From positions 64,501 through 128,500 of the forward strand of contig SIBQ01000001.1 of assembly GCA_009695095.1 (NCBI GenBank): a stretch of DNA of 64,000 nucleotides. The letters run 5' to 3'. The notes beneath the pieces were generated by a model. The model did not search any database, was not told the origin of the DNA, and saw only the letters and a list, made by a program, of their open reading frames with translations. Position numbers and translations under genes: made by a program. Shown here in pieces: positions 24,088-33,303 of this stretch (within the stretch, counting starts at the first letter, position 1; each line of letters begins with the position of its first letter). Origin of the DNA: Lacunisphaera sp. (GTDB taxonomy: Bacteria; Verrucomicrobiota; Verrucomicrobiia; Opitutales; Opitutaceae).

Positions 24088-26906
24088 ACGCGACTCAATT
24101 GCACGGCGAGATTGAAACGCCGCGCCCGCTGCGCGCGTCCGGCGGCAAGATTTCCCTCACCGGTTGGTGCCTGGCGGAAAGCGTCACGGTCGCCCCGCCG
24201 GTGCGGCTGGTCACGGATGCCTTCACGCTGCCAATGTCGTCCCGCACCGACCGGTCCGATGTGACGCGCCTGCTGCCCGCGGAGCCGGCGGCGGCCCGTT
24301 GCGGTTTCACGCTTGAGGGCCGCCTGCCCGCCGGCGTTCACCTCGCGCGCTTCGAGGCCCAGGTGCCCGGCGGCGCCTGGCAGGTTTTCAAGCAACTCAC
24401 GATCGTCGCCGAATCCCCGCCCCTCACCGCGGTATTGGATGAACCCATCAGCGAGGGCACGCTGCGCGACCGCGTCAAGGTGGGCGGCTGGGCGCTGGAT
24501 CCGGCCCAGCCGGTCAGCGCGTTGCGCCTGCGCTACGGTCATCGCGAAATCACCTGCCGCCTCAACCAAACGCGCCAGGACGTCGCCGGGGCGTTTCCGG
24601 CGGTGAGCCACGCCGGGCGCTCGGGTTTCACCAGCGAGGATTTTCTCGTGGCCGGCCATGGCCCGGTCCGGGTGCGGGCGCAACTGGCCGATGGCCGCAC
24701 GGTGATCGCCGCGACCAAGGTCACCTTCAGTGTGGCCACGGATGAAAACCATGAGCCCGAGCTGGACCTGACGGCGGCGCGGATCGGCCTGGAGAGCGAC
24801 CGCGAGTCCCGCCCGGCCGGCCCGGTCGCGCCCACGGAACGCCCGCTCAACATCCTGTTCATCCTGCCCGGCAGCTTCGCTTCCAACAACGCACTCCATG
24901 TCGCCGCCCTGGCCAATGAACTCGCGGCCGCCGGCCATGCCTGCGCCGTGGCGGTGGCCCACGACCGCGAAACCCTGCGCCATCTCGACCGGCCGGCCTT
25001 CCGCGGCCTGACTCATGCCGAGGCAAAAAATGACCCGGACTTCGCCAACCTGCGCGGGCCCGATGTGATCCATGCCTGGACCACCCGGGAAAACGTGCGC
25101 CTGCTGGCCGAGCAACTTCGCTCGCGGCATGGGTCCCGGGTTATCGTGCACTTGGAGGACAACGAGCAGCAGATTCTTGCCCTGTCATTGGGTCGCTCCC
25201 TGGCAGACCTCGCACAACTGCCCGACGCCGAACTCGACCGCTTGGTGCCCGCCGACCTGTCCCACCCCCGGCTCAGCCGCGGCTTTCTCGCCCGCTGCGA
25301 CGGGGTCACGGTCATCATGGACCGGCTGCGCGAGTTCGTGCCGAACGGAAAACCCTGCACCACCCTCATGCCAGCGGCGGACGCACGCCACTATTACCTG
25401 CGGCCGGTGCCGGCCGCTTTCCGTCGCGCCCTCCAGCTGTCCCCGGACACAACGGTGCTTTTTTATCATGGCAACGTCCACGCGTCCAACGCCGCGGAGG
25501 TGCGCGAGCTGTATGCCGCCGTGCTGGAACTCAACCGCAGCGGCACGCCCGTCACCCTCCTCCGCACCGGGCTGGACCGCGTGGATTTCCTCGGCGAACT
25601 CGCCGGTGACATCGCCCCCTTCGTCCTCGCCCTCGGCCAGATCCTGCACCACCGCCATTTGCCGCCCCTCATGGCGCTGGCCGACATCTTCGTGCAGCCC
25701 GGCGCACCGGATGCGTTCAACGACTACCGCTTCCCCTCCAAGCTGCCGGAATTTTTCGCGCTCGGCCGGCCCGTTGTGCTGCCACGCACCAATCTCGGCG
25801 CCAAGCTCCGGCACGGCGTCGACGCCTATGTGCTCGACCGCGCCGATGCGGCGGGCATCGCCACCGCGGTGCGCGCGCTACGGACCGATCCGGCGCTCGC
25901 GGAGCGGCTCAGCCGGGGCGCGGCCGCCTACGCCGCACAGCATTTCAGCTGGCGGCGCAGCGCGGAGGTGCTGGCCAGATTCTACCACACTCTACCAGGC
26001 ATGCCCCAGGCCGTCCCATCGCCCATGCGCATTGCCGTGACCGGCGGACGCGGCCGGCTGGCTTCGCTTCTCGCCGGGCACTTTGGTTCTTCGGCCCACG
26101 AGCTGTCGTTGTTCTCGCGCGGCGGCGGGAATGATTTTCACGATCTGACCGGGCTCGAGGCCGCCCTGCCCGGCCATCAGGCCCTGCTGCATCTCGCCTG
26201 GAGCACATTGCCCGCCACCTCGGAACAAGGCGACATCACGGAGTGGCAAACCGACCTGCCGGCGCTGGAAAAAATCCTGCAGGCCATCGCCGCGCTGCCG
26301 GGGAAGCAGCGGCCCCATTTCGTTTTCTTTTCCTCGGGCGGCGCGGTCTATGGCAACGCGCCCGGCCGCCCCAGCCGCGAGACCGACAAATGCCAGCCCA
26401 TCGGCAGCTATGGCCGGGCGAAGCGCGCCGCCGAGGAACTGGTCGAGCGTCACGCCGCGCAACACGGCCTGGCTTGCACCATTCTCCGCATCTCCAATCC
26501 CTACGGTTACCCTGTGCCGAAGAGCCGCGTGCAGGGCATCATCCCCCACGCCATGCGCTGTGCCGTCGAGGGCCAGCCGCTGACCCTCTGGGGCGACGGC
26601 CACGCGCAAAAGGACTTTCTCTACTACACTGATTTCCTCACGGCCGTGGAAGCGGTCGTCGCACGACGGCTGACCGGCACCTTCAATCTTTGCGCGGGTG
26701 AATCGCACACGGTCCGCGAGGTGATCGCGCTGGTGGAAAAGCACACCGGGAAAAAAATCGCGCTGTCCTTCCAGCCCGCCCCCGCGTGGGATGTGGAGGA
26801 CAGCCGGCTCGATAACCAGCGCCTCGCAGCCGCGGCCGGCTGGCGACCGCAGGTTTCGCTCGACGAGGGCATCCGCCGCTCCGCCGCCGGCTACGCCAAG
26901 CCCTGA
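24084..26906 (+). CDS. Two accessory domains + GT4-like glycosyltransferase + NAD-epimerase fusion
   Basis: A 940-aa three-part protein. Residues about 1-110 and 115-235 are two beta-sandwich accessory domains of the GW/RPDV family (ISLTGWCLAES with RSDVTRLLP; VKVGGWALDPAQ with RQDVAGAFP). Residues about 252-640 are a GT-B glycosyltransferase of the GT4 type (NILFILPGSFASNNA, LEDNEQQI, QPGAPDAFNDYRFPSKLPE). Residues 648-940 are a complete extended SDR (MRIAVTGGRGRLASLL, FFSSGGAVYG, intact YGRAK). An enzyme that makes a sugar nucleotide is thus fused to a transferase that could use it. The ATG overlaps the coiled-coil gene. The longer upstream reading is inside that gene. Confidence 0.9.
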   Translation: MNATQLHGEIETPRPLRASGGKISLTGWCLAESVTVAPPVRLVTDAFTLPMSSRTDRSDVTRLLPAEPAAARCGFTLEGRLPAGVHLARFEAQVPGGAWQVFKQLTIVAESPPLTAVLDEPISEGTLRDRVKVGGWALDPAQPVSALRLRYGHREITCRLNQTRQDVAGAFPAVSHAGRSGFTSEDFLVAGHGPVRVRAQLADGRTVIAATKVTFSVATDENHEPELDLTAARIGLESDRESRPAGPVAPTERPLNILFILPGSFASNNALHVAALANELAAAGHACAVAVAHDRETLRHLDRPAFRGLTHAEAKNDPDFANLRGPDVIHAWTTRENVRLLAEQLRSRHGSRVIVHLEDNEQQILALSLGRSLADLAQLPDAELDRLVPADLSHPRLSRGFLARCDGVTVIMDRLREFVPNGKPCTTLMPAADARHYYLRPVPAAFRRALQLSPDTTVLFYHGNVHASNAAEVRELYAAVLELNRSGTPVTLLRTGLDRVDFLGELAGDIAPFVLALGQILHHRHLPPLMALADIFVQPGAPDAFNDYRFPSKLPEFFALGRPVVLPRTNLGAKLRHGVDAYVLDRADAAGIATAVRALRTDPALAERLSRGAAAYAAQHFSWRRSAEVLARFYHTLPGMPQAVPSPMRIAVTGGRGRLASLLAGHFGSSAHELSLFSRGGGNDFHDLTGLEAALPGHQALLHLAWSTLPATSEQGDITEWQTDLPALEKILQAIAALPGKQRPHFVFFSSGGAVYGNAPGRPSRETDKCQPIGSYGRAKRAAEELVERHAAQHGLACTILRISNPYGYPVPKSRVQGIIPHAMRCAVEGQPLTLWGDGHAQKDFLYYTDFLTAVEAVVARRLTGTFNLCAGESHTVREVIALVEKHTGKKIALSFQPAPAWDVEDSRLDNQRLAAAAGWRPQVSLDEGIRRSAAGYAKP

Positions 26907-26908
26907 CC

Positions 26909-28999
26909 ATGTCGGCTCCGGCCACTCCTTCGCCCGCGCCCGCCCGGCCTCTCGTGATTTTATTTCTCGGGCTGCTCGGGCTCACGCTCTGGTTCACCAC
27001 CCGCGCGTGGCATGCCTCGATACTGGACCGGCACGAGTTCCGCCAGCTCCAGACCGCCGTGTCGGCCTATTGGATGAAGGAGGCGGGCTACCAGCTCGAC
27101 TACGAGACGCCGGTGTTCGGCCCGCCCTGGTCGATCCCGATGGAGTTTCCGGTCTACCAATGGATCGTCGCCACCACCAGCCGCCTGCTGGGCACACCGC
27201 TGGAAGGCACGGCGCGCGGCGTGAGCCTGGGCTTTTTCCTCGCGGCCCTGCCCGCCGTTTACGGGCTGGCCGGGTTCCTCGCGTTGGTCCCGTCGCGCCG
27301 GCTGCTGGTTGTAAGCACCGTGCTCGCCTCGCCCACCTACCTGTTCTACGCCCGCACTTTCATGATCGAGACCACCGCGTTGTGTTTCTCGGTGTGGTTC
27401 CTCTACGCGCTGGCCCACGCGGTGCGCGACCCCAGCGTGCGTTGGGCCGTCGGCGCGACGGCTCTCGCCACGCTCGCTGCCCTGGCCAAGGCGACGACCT
27501 TTATCATCTTTCTCGTGCCGGGCGCGGCAATTTTCCTGTGGCTCTGGCTGCCCTCGTGGCGCCGGCGCGATGAATCCGGCGCTCGGGCCTGGTTGCGCGC
27601 CGTGCTGGCCGCCTGCCCCGCGCTGGTCGCTGTGACCGTGGCCGCCTGGTGGGTGAAACATGCGGACCACGTGAAGGACTCCAATCCTTTCTCCGGCTTC
27701 CTGACCTCGCGCGAACTCGTCAAATGGAACTGGGGCACGCTGGAGCAGCGTCTGTCCGGGGAATTCTGGTCGGCCAGCTGGAGTAACATCAGCAGCTTCG
27801 TGCTCGGCGAGGTCCCGCTGGCTGTGTTACTGCTTTGCGCCGCGCTGGTCGGGTCGCCCTTCCGCCGCGTCGCGGCGTGGTGCGCGGCCTTCTTCCTCGG
27901 TGGCGTGCTGCTGTTCTCCAATCTTTTCTACCACCACGACTATTATTACTGCGCCAACGCCCTGCTGCTGCTTTTCGGCGCCGGGGCGCTGCTCGCCGGG
28001 GTGTGGGACAACCTGCGGCTGCCCTTCGCCGCGCGGATGCTCGCGCTGGGGCTGTTCTTCGGCGGGCAGGTGCTGCTTTATTACCGCGGCTACGCTGAAC
28101 ACACCCGCCATCCGCCCGCGCCACCCCCCGGGATCGCCACGGTCATCCGCGATAGTGTGCCCCCGGACGGAGTGGTGCTGATCTACGGATGGGACTGGAG
28201 TTCGCAGCTGCCCTATTTTTCTCAGCGCCGCGCCATCACCGTGCCCGAGGGGCGCGAGGATGAATTCAAGGTGCTGGGCGATATCCTGAACAAGCTGCCG
28301 CCCCGCCGCCTCGCGGCGATGGTCGTGCGCCATGATCCGCGGCGCCTCGACCGGCTGGGCTTTGTCCGCGAGCGGACCAACCGCTTCAAGTTCTCACCCG
28401 CGCCCTTTGCCACGAGCGCCGAGGGCGAACTTTATCTGCCCGAGGACGCCATCCCGGCCGCCGCCGCCAAGCTGCAGGGCCGCAGCTTCAGCGACGTGAC
28501 CCTCAACACCCGGCCCGCCGCTGACCCGAACGAGGCCAAACTGCAGGTGAACGATCTGGGGGCGCTCGATTTTCCGATGACCACCCCTCGGCCAATCGGA
28601 GCCCGCAGCATGTTTGGCATCAATGTCGGCGAGGCCGGCCTCGGGCGCAAAGTCATCCTCGCGCATCCGGATTCCGAGTTGAGCTTTGCCCCTCCGCCCG
28701 GGACCACGCGCATCACCGCCGAGGTCGGCATCTCCGCCGCCGCCTACGCGCCGGACGCCACTGCCGTCACCGACGGCGTCAGGGTCGAGATTTTCGAGCT
28801 CAGGACGGAAGGCCTGCGGCGCGTGCTTTACCAGCGCGACCTGAACCCGGTCAAGGAGCCGGGTGATCGCGGCCCGCAGCCCATCTCCCTGAATGCGGCC
28901 GGCCCGTTCAACGGCATCCTGGTCTTCAAGATCACCCCCGGCCCGAAGAACAATATCGTGAACGACTGGGCCTATTGGGGTTCGATCCGAATCCAATGA
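26909..28999 (+). CDS. GT-C (ArnT/PMT-like) membrane glycosyltransferase with C-terminal beta-sandwich
   Basis: A 696-aa protein. The first 410 residues have many hydrophobic helices and a first periplasmic loop with LDRHEFRQLQTAVSAYW, whose acidic residue fits the GT39-like active site. A soluble region follows (YGWDWSSQLPYFSQRRA), and the last about 150 residues form a beta-sandwich with the marks AAYAPDATAVTDGVRVEIF, GDRGPQPI and NDWAYWGSIRI. That last module recurs at the ends of the GT-C genes at 45-54 kb. Probable role: transfer of a sugar from a lipid-linked donor in the periplasm. It begins two bases after the preceding stop. Confidence 0.87.
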   Translation: MSAPATPSPAPARPLVILFLGLLGLTLWFTTRAWHASILDRHEFRQLQTAVSAYWMKEAGYQLDYETPVFGPPWSIPMEFPVYQWIVATTSRLLGTPLEGTARGVSLGFFLAALPAVYGLAGFLALVPSRRLLVVSTVLASPTYLFYARTFMIETTALCFSVWFLYALAHAVRDPSVRWAVGATALATLAALAKATTFIIFLVPGAAIFLWLWLPSWRRRDESGARAWLRAVLAACPALVAVTVAAWWVKHADHVKDSNPFSGFLTSRELVKWNWGTLEQRLSGEFWSASWSNISSFVLGEVPLAVLLLCAALVGSPFRRVAAWCAAFFLGGVLLFSNLFYHHDYYYCANALLLLFGAGALLAGVWDNLRLPFAARMLALGLFFGGQVLLYYRGYAEHTRHPPAPPPGIATVIRDSVPPDGVVLIYGWDWSSQLPYFSQRRAITVPEGREDEFKVLGDILNKLPPRRLAAMVVRHDPRRLDRLGFVRERTNRFKFSPAPFATSAEGELYLPEDAIPAAAAKLQGRSFSDVTLNTRPAADPNEAKLQVNDLGALDFPMTTPRPIGARSMFGINVGEAGLGRKVILAHPDSELSFAPPPGTTRITAEVGISAAAYAPDATAVTDGVRVEIFELRTEGLRRVLYQRDLNPVKEPGDRGPQPISLNAAGPFNGILVFKITPGPKNNIVNDWAYWGSIRIQ

Positions 29000-29077
29000 C
29001 CACGAGTGGTTGATCCGCGGCGGGATTAGTGAGCGTTCGGTGCGCAGACGCCTGGACGGTCGGGTCAGGAACAAGCT

Positions 29078-29106
29078 TTACTGACACCGCGGGCAGCCGC
29101 TTAATT
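29078..29106 (+). promoter_or_regulatory. Possible sigma-70-type promoter before the modular GT array
   Basis: TTACTG at 29078-29083, 17-base spacer, TTAATT at 29101-29106. The -10-like box ends 12 bases before the ATG at 29119, so transcription would begin within a few bases of the start codon and the message would be almost leaderless. It lies in the first true gap (119 bases) after a long run of overlapping genes. Confidence 0.4.
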
Positions 29107-29118
29107 CCGGCCCTTTGC

Positions 29119-32100
29119 ATGAGTGCCGTGTCCGCGCCCAAATTTCACCTCGACAGTCCCGCCAGCTGGCGGCCGGAGGGGGCTGGAATCGAGGTGGTGG
29201 GCTGGCTCTATCCGGGTGAAACGGGCGTCTGTGTCGACATCCGCGCGCGCGTCGACCAGCGCGCCTACCTCGGCATCTACGGCCTCGACCGGCGCGACAC
29301 GCAAAAAGCCTGCGGTGGTTCCCTCGCCGCCCTCCGCACGGGTTTCATGGCGCGCGTCCAGATCTGGCGCGGGGCGAAGGAACTGGCCCTGGACTATCAC
29401 GATGGAACGCAATGGCGTGAATTCTTCCGCACCGTGCTCGATACTTCCGGCCTGCCCGCCGACGCCAAGAAACCCCCGCGTATCCTTCGGGCCGCCCTCG
29501 TCTACCAGACTCTTCAACATCTTTATCGTCACTTTCATCGCGCGTCCTGGTCCGAGCTCTGCCGTGAAACCGACGCCGTGCTGCGGGACGTGCTCACGCC
29601 AACCAGCGACGTCGTCATCGGCGATCGTTTCCTCGGTCATATCGAGAACCCCGGCTTCTGGATCAACGCCGGCTACGACAAGTTCCGCCTCACGGGCTGG
29701 ATCTTCGGCGCCGGTCGCCACATTGCGCAGCTCAGCGCCACCACGGGCGTGCTCACCGAGAACCGCCTCGTCTACCCGAAGGACCGCCCCGACGTCGCGT
29801 CGCACCGCACCGACCACGCCAACGCCCTCAAGTCCGGTTACTACGGCCTCGTCGATATCCGCCGCGACACCCCCAGTCCGGCCAACCTGAAGATTTTTGC
29901 GGAGACCGGCGATGGCACCCGTCCCCTCGCCTTCGCCCGTCGCATGTATCTCGACCGGCGCGACGAGCACTCCGGTCCCATCACCGTCTACCGCCCGCTC
30001 TATTTCTGGAAAGTCACCGCGGCGCTCCTGCGCGGCACAATTCTGGGCCGCTTCGTATTTGATAGCTGGCAGGAATCGCGGGCCGAGATCGTCCGGCTGC
30101 AAGCTCACCTTGCCGCCACGCTCAGCCGGGGCGAACAGAAAAAAATCCCCGCGGCCATCGTTCGCCGCCGCGACCAAGACCCCTACACCCGCTGGGTCTG
30201 GCACAACCGTCTCACCCCGCGTCTCGCCGCTGTGCTCCGGCAGGACGCCGCCGCCCTCGCGCCGACCGGTCCGCTCATCAGCGTCATCGTCCCGGCCTAC
30301 AACACCCCGGAAAAATACCTGCGTGAGCTGCTCGCGTGCCTGGAAAACCAGTTCTATCCGCGTTGGGAGCTCTGCATCGCCGACGATGCCTCACCCCAGC
30401 CGCACGTCCGCCGTATCCTCGAGGAGGCCGCCCGCGGCGACCCGCGCATCAAACCCGTTTTCCGCGCCACCAACGGACACATTGCCCACGCGACCAATTC
30501 CGCGCTGGAAGTCGCTTCGGGCGAATTCGTCGCGTTGCTCGACCACGATGACCTGCTACCACCCGACGCGATGCTCCATGTCGCGGAAGCCATCACGCGC
30601 CACCCCACCGCCGGCTATCTCTACACCGACGAGGACAAGATCGACGACACCGGCCGGCGCTTCGACCCACAGCTCAAGGGCGGCTGGAGCCCGGAGATGG
30701 CGATCACGCACAATTACACCCACCATCTCAGCGTCATCCGCCGCGCCATTGTGGAAAAGGCCGGCCGGCTTCGCCCCGAGTTCAACGGCGCGCAGGACAT
30801 TGATCTCTTTCTCCGCTGCTGGGAGCTGATCGACGCGAAGGATGTCGTGCATGTGCCATTCATCGGCTACCATTGGCGCGCGCACGCCGAGAGCACGGCC
30901 ACGCGCGGCGACCAGAAGGGTTATCTCTTCGACGCCGCGCGCCGCAGCATCGCCGAGGCCGGGCGGCGCCGCTCGCTCCGCGCTGAGCCGGTGCTGCCGG
31001 AGTTCGCGAAAAATTACGCACTCTGCCTCCACCAGTTGAAATGGGATGCCGCCCTCCTCCGCGAGCACCCGGTCACGATTGTCATCCCGACAAAAAACCG
31101 CGCCGACCTCCTTCGGCCCTGCCTCGATTCCCTCGCCCGCACCACGCCGCGTGAATCCGTGAAGATCGTCATCGTGGATGACAATTCCACCGATCCGGAG
31201 ACCCTCGCCTACCTCAAGGAGCTGCCCGCGCGGGCCGATCTGCGCGTCGAGGTCGTGCGGGCCCCTTTGCCTCGGACTGAGCCGAAGGACTCAGAACCGG
31301 GAACAAACGCCGGACCAGCAGCGGCCGGCAACGGTGTCCCGTCCGAAGGCTTTAACTACTCGCGGCTGGTCAATCTCGGCACCGCGCATGCCGACACCCC
31401 GCTGGTGCTCCACCTCAATAATGATATTGAGGCGCTCGCGCCCGGCTGGCTCGAGGATCTGGCCGGCTGGCTCACGGTGCCCGGAGTCGGTGTCGTCGGC
31501 GCCAAACTCCTTTATCCCGATGGCACGTTGAATCACGCGGGTATTTCCATCGGCCGCGAGGACGGTCTTCCGCATGTGCTTTTTGAAAAGGAACCCGCCG
31601 AGGACCTCGGTTATCTCTTCCTGCCGCACACCGCACGCAACGTCATCGCGGTCACCGGCGCGTGCCTGCTCACCCGCACCGAACTCTACCGCCGGCTGGA
31701 CGGTTTCGACGAGGCGAAGCTCCAGGTCGCTTACAACGATGTCGATTACTGCCTGCGCGCCGCGGCGGCCGGCTATCGGACGGTTTATTCCCCGCAAGCC
31801 GTCCTGCGCCACGTTGGCAGTGCGTCGCGCGGCCACACCTATGCTGAACGCGAACACGTCGAATATCTCGCCCGCCACGGCAGCCACCGCGACCCCTACC
31901 ACAGCGAGACGCTCGACTTCCCGCCGCGCAACCTTCCGCTCAATCCCCACCACCAGCGCTACGCGCAGAGCCCGCGCGCGTTCCAGGCCCTCGTGCTCAC
32001 GCACAACCTCAACTTCGAAGGTGCGCCGATCTTCATCTTTGAGCTCGCGCGCTTCCTCGCCGAGCAGCCGGGTATGAAGGTCACCATTGCCTCGCCGCAG

Positions 32101-33147
32101 GACGGTCCGCTGCGGCAGCGCTTCGAGGAGCTCGGCCTGGCGGTTGAAATCTGGGACGCGTCCGCTCTCATGGACGCGAAGACCCCGGTCGGATTTGCTG
32201 CCGCGCTGAAAAATTTTGCCACGGTCCATCCATGCCCCGAGGTTGAGGTCATTGTCTGCAACACCATGCTGACCTTCTGGGGCGTGCACCTCGCCGCGCA
32301 GCTCGGCAAGTCCGCTGCGCTCTACATTCACGAAAGCAACACTGTGAAGCGCTTCTTCCAGCCGCTGCTGCCGCCGATGATGCATGCGACCGTGGAGGAA
32401 GTGTTCCGGCTCGCCACCCGCGTCGTGTTCACCGCCCGGGCCACCCGCGCCATCTTCGAGGAGCTGAACATCAAGGACAACTTCCGCACGCTCGCCAGCT
32501 GGGTCGACTTTACCCGCATCGAAAAATTCGCCACGACCCACGATCGCGCGGCGTTGCGCCGCAAGCACGGGCTCGACCCCGCCGCCTTGCTCGCCGTCAA
32601 CATCGGTTCGGTCTGCGAGCGCAAGGGCCAGCACATCTACATCCGGGCCATCGACCTGCTCGCAAAGGAGCTGCCCACCCTCCATTCCGGCAGGAAAATC
32701 CAGTGGGTCATGGTCGGGGCGCGCGAGGGCCTCTACATGGAGACGCTCCGCGAGGACATCCAGCTCATGGGCCTGCACGATGTGAAAATCTTCCCGGAAA
32801 CCGCCGACATCTACGATTTCTACCGGCTGGCCGACATCCTGGTGTGCACGAGCTTCGAGGAATCCTTCCCCCGCGTGCTGCTGGAGGCGATGGTGTTCGG
32901 CACGCGCATCGTCAGCACCGACGTCAACGGCATCCCCGAGATGGTGACCAACACCGACGAGGCGTACCTGGTGCCCGCCGGCGACCCCTTCAAGCTCGCC
33001 GCCGCCCTCAAAAAGGCGCTCGCCGATCACTTCGCCGGCAATCATAAGATGCTCTCGATGGCCCACGCCCGCGCCGCCCGCAACTACCACCACACCCGCT
33101 CGCTGCCCCGGCACCTGCAGGTGGTCCGCGAGGCGTGGCTCGGCTGA
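29119..33147 (+). CDS. Giant modular glycosyltransferase: two accessory domains, GT2, GT2, GT4
   Basis: A 1342-aa protein. Residues about 7-117 (VVGWLYPGE) and 165-285 (RLTGWIFGAG, KDRPDVA) are tandem GW/RPDV accessory domains. The first GT2 (about 385-620) has SVIVPAYNTPEKYL, DDASPQPHVRR and an intact DHDD metal motif. The second GT2 (about 651-900) has TIVIPTKNRADLL, VDDNSTDPETL and LNNDIEA. The GT4 domain (about 957-1340) has LTHNLNFEGAPIFIFELARF, YIHESN, CERKGQH and the donor motif FEESFPRVLLEAM. A single protein could add three sugars in order. An in-frame insert (31268-31349) is absent from its paralogue at 39923. ATG 29119 starts just before the first domain; the upstream extension is non-coding in look. 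Confidence 0.92.
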   Translation: MSAVSAPKFHLDSPASWRPEGAGIEVVGWLYPGETGVCVDIRARVDQRAYLGIYGLDRRDTQKACGGSLAALRTGFMARVQIWRGAKELALDYHDGTQWREFFRTVLDTSGLPADAKKPPRILRAALVYQTLQHLYRHFHRASWSELCRETDAVLRDVLTPTSDVVIGDRFLGHIENPGFWINAGYDKFRLTGWIFGAGRHIAQLSATTGVLTENRLVYPKDRPDVASHRTDHANALKSGYYGLVDIRRDTPSPANLKIFAETGDGTRPLAFARRMYLDRRDEHSGPITVYRPLYFWKVTAALLRGTILGRFVFDSWQESRAEIVRLQAHLAATLSRGEQKKIPAAIVRRRDQDPYTRWVWHNRLTPRLAAVLRQDAAALAPTGPLISVIVPAYNTPEKYLRELLACLENQFYPRWELCIADDASPQPHVRRILEEAARGDPRIKPVFRATNGHIAHATNSALEVASGEFVALLDHDDLLPPDAMLHVAEAITRHPTAGYLYTDEDKIDDTGRRFDPQLKGGWSPEMAITHNYTHHLSVIRRAIVEKAGRLRPEFNGAQDIDLFLRCWELIDAKDVVHVPFIGYHWRAHAESTATRGDQKGYLFDAARRSIAEAGRRRSLRAEPVLPEFAKNYALCLHQLKWDAALLREHPVTIVIPTKNRADLLRPCLDSLARTTPRESVKIVIVDDNSTDPETLAYLKELPARADLRVEVVRAPLPRTEPKDSEPGTNAGPAAAGNGVPSEGFNYSRLVNLGTAHADTPLVLHLNNDIEALAPGWLEDLAGWLTVPGVGVVGAKLLYPDGTLNHAGISIGREDGLPHVLFEKEPAEDLGYLFLPHTARNVIAVTGACLLTRTELYRRLDGFDEAKLQVAYNDVDYCLRAAAAGYRTVYSPQAVLRHVGSASRGHTYAEREHVEYLARHGSHRDPYHSETLDFPPRNLPLNPHHQRYAQSPRAFQALVLTHNLNFEGAPIFIFELARFLAEQPGMKVTIASPQDGPLRQRFEELGLAVEIWDASALMDAKTPVGFAAALKNFATVHPCPEVEVIVCNTMLTFWGVHLAAQLGKSAALYIHESNTVKRFFQPLLPPMMHATVEEVFRLATRVVFTARATRAIFEELNIKDNFRTLASWVDFTRIEKFATTHDRAALRRKHGLDPAALLAVNIGSVCERKGQHIYIRAIDLLAKELPTLHSGRKIQWVMVGAREGLYMETLREDIQLMGLHDVKIFPETADIYDFYRLADILVCTSFEESFPRVLLEAMVFGTRIVSTDVNGIPEMVTNTDEAYLVPAGDPFKLAAALKKALADHFAGNHKMLSMAHARAARNYHHTRSLPRHLQVVREAWLG

Positions 33148-33156
33148 GTGTCACCG

Positions 33157-33213
33157 ATGCACGAGACGCCGTTAAGCTTCAACCATCGGGAAAGCCCGGC
33201 TGGATCAACCTGA
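33157..33213 (+). pseudogene. 5' stub of a paralogue of the modular GT gene at 35392
   Basis: The first 19 codons (MHETPLSFNHRESPAG, then a stop) match the start of the gene at 35392 (HETPFSFSHLESPA) at both protein and DNA level. Beyond that, similarity stops and a short non-coding stretch leads to the methyltransferase-type gene at 33304. I read this as the leftover start of a lost or displaced modular gene. It has its own ATG while the intact gene uses GTG. Confidence 0.75.
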
Positions 33214-33303
33214 GGGTTCCCCTACCCCAGCCGGTTCGCCCTTGCTCCCAACGCCAGCCGCCATGCGCCCCCCTGCCCGCCGCCGCCGCGCTGCTCCCGC
33301 CCC

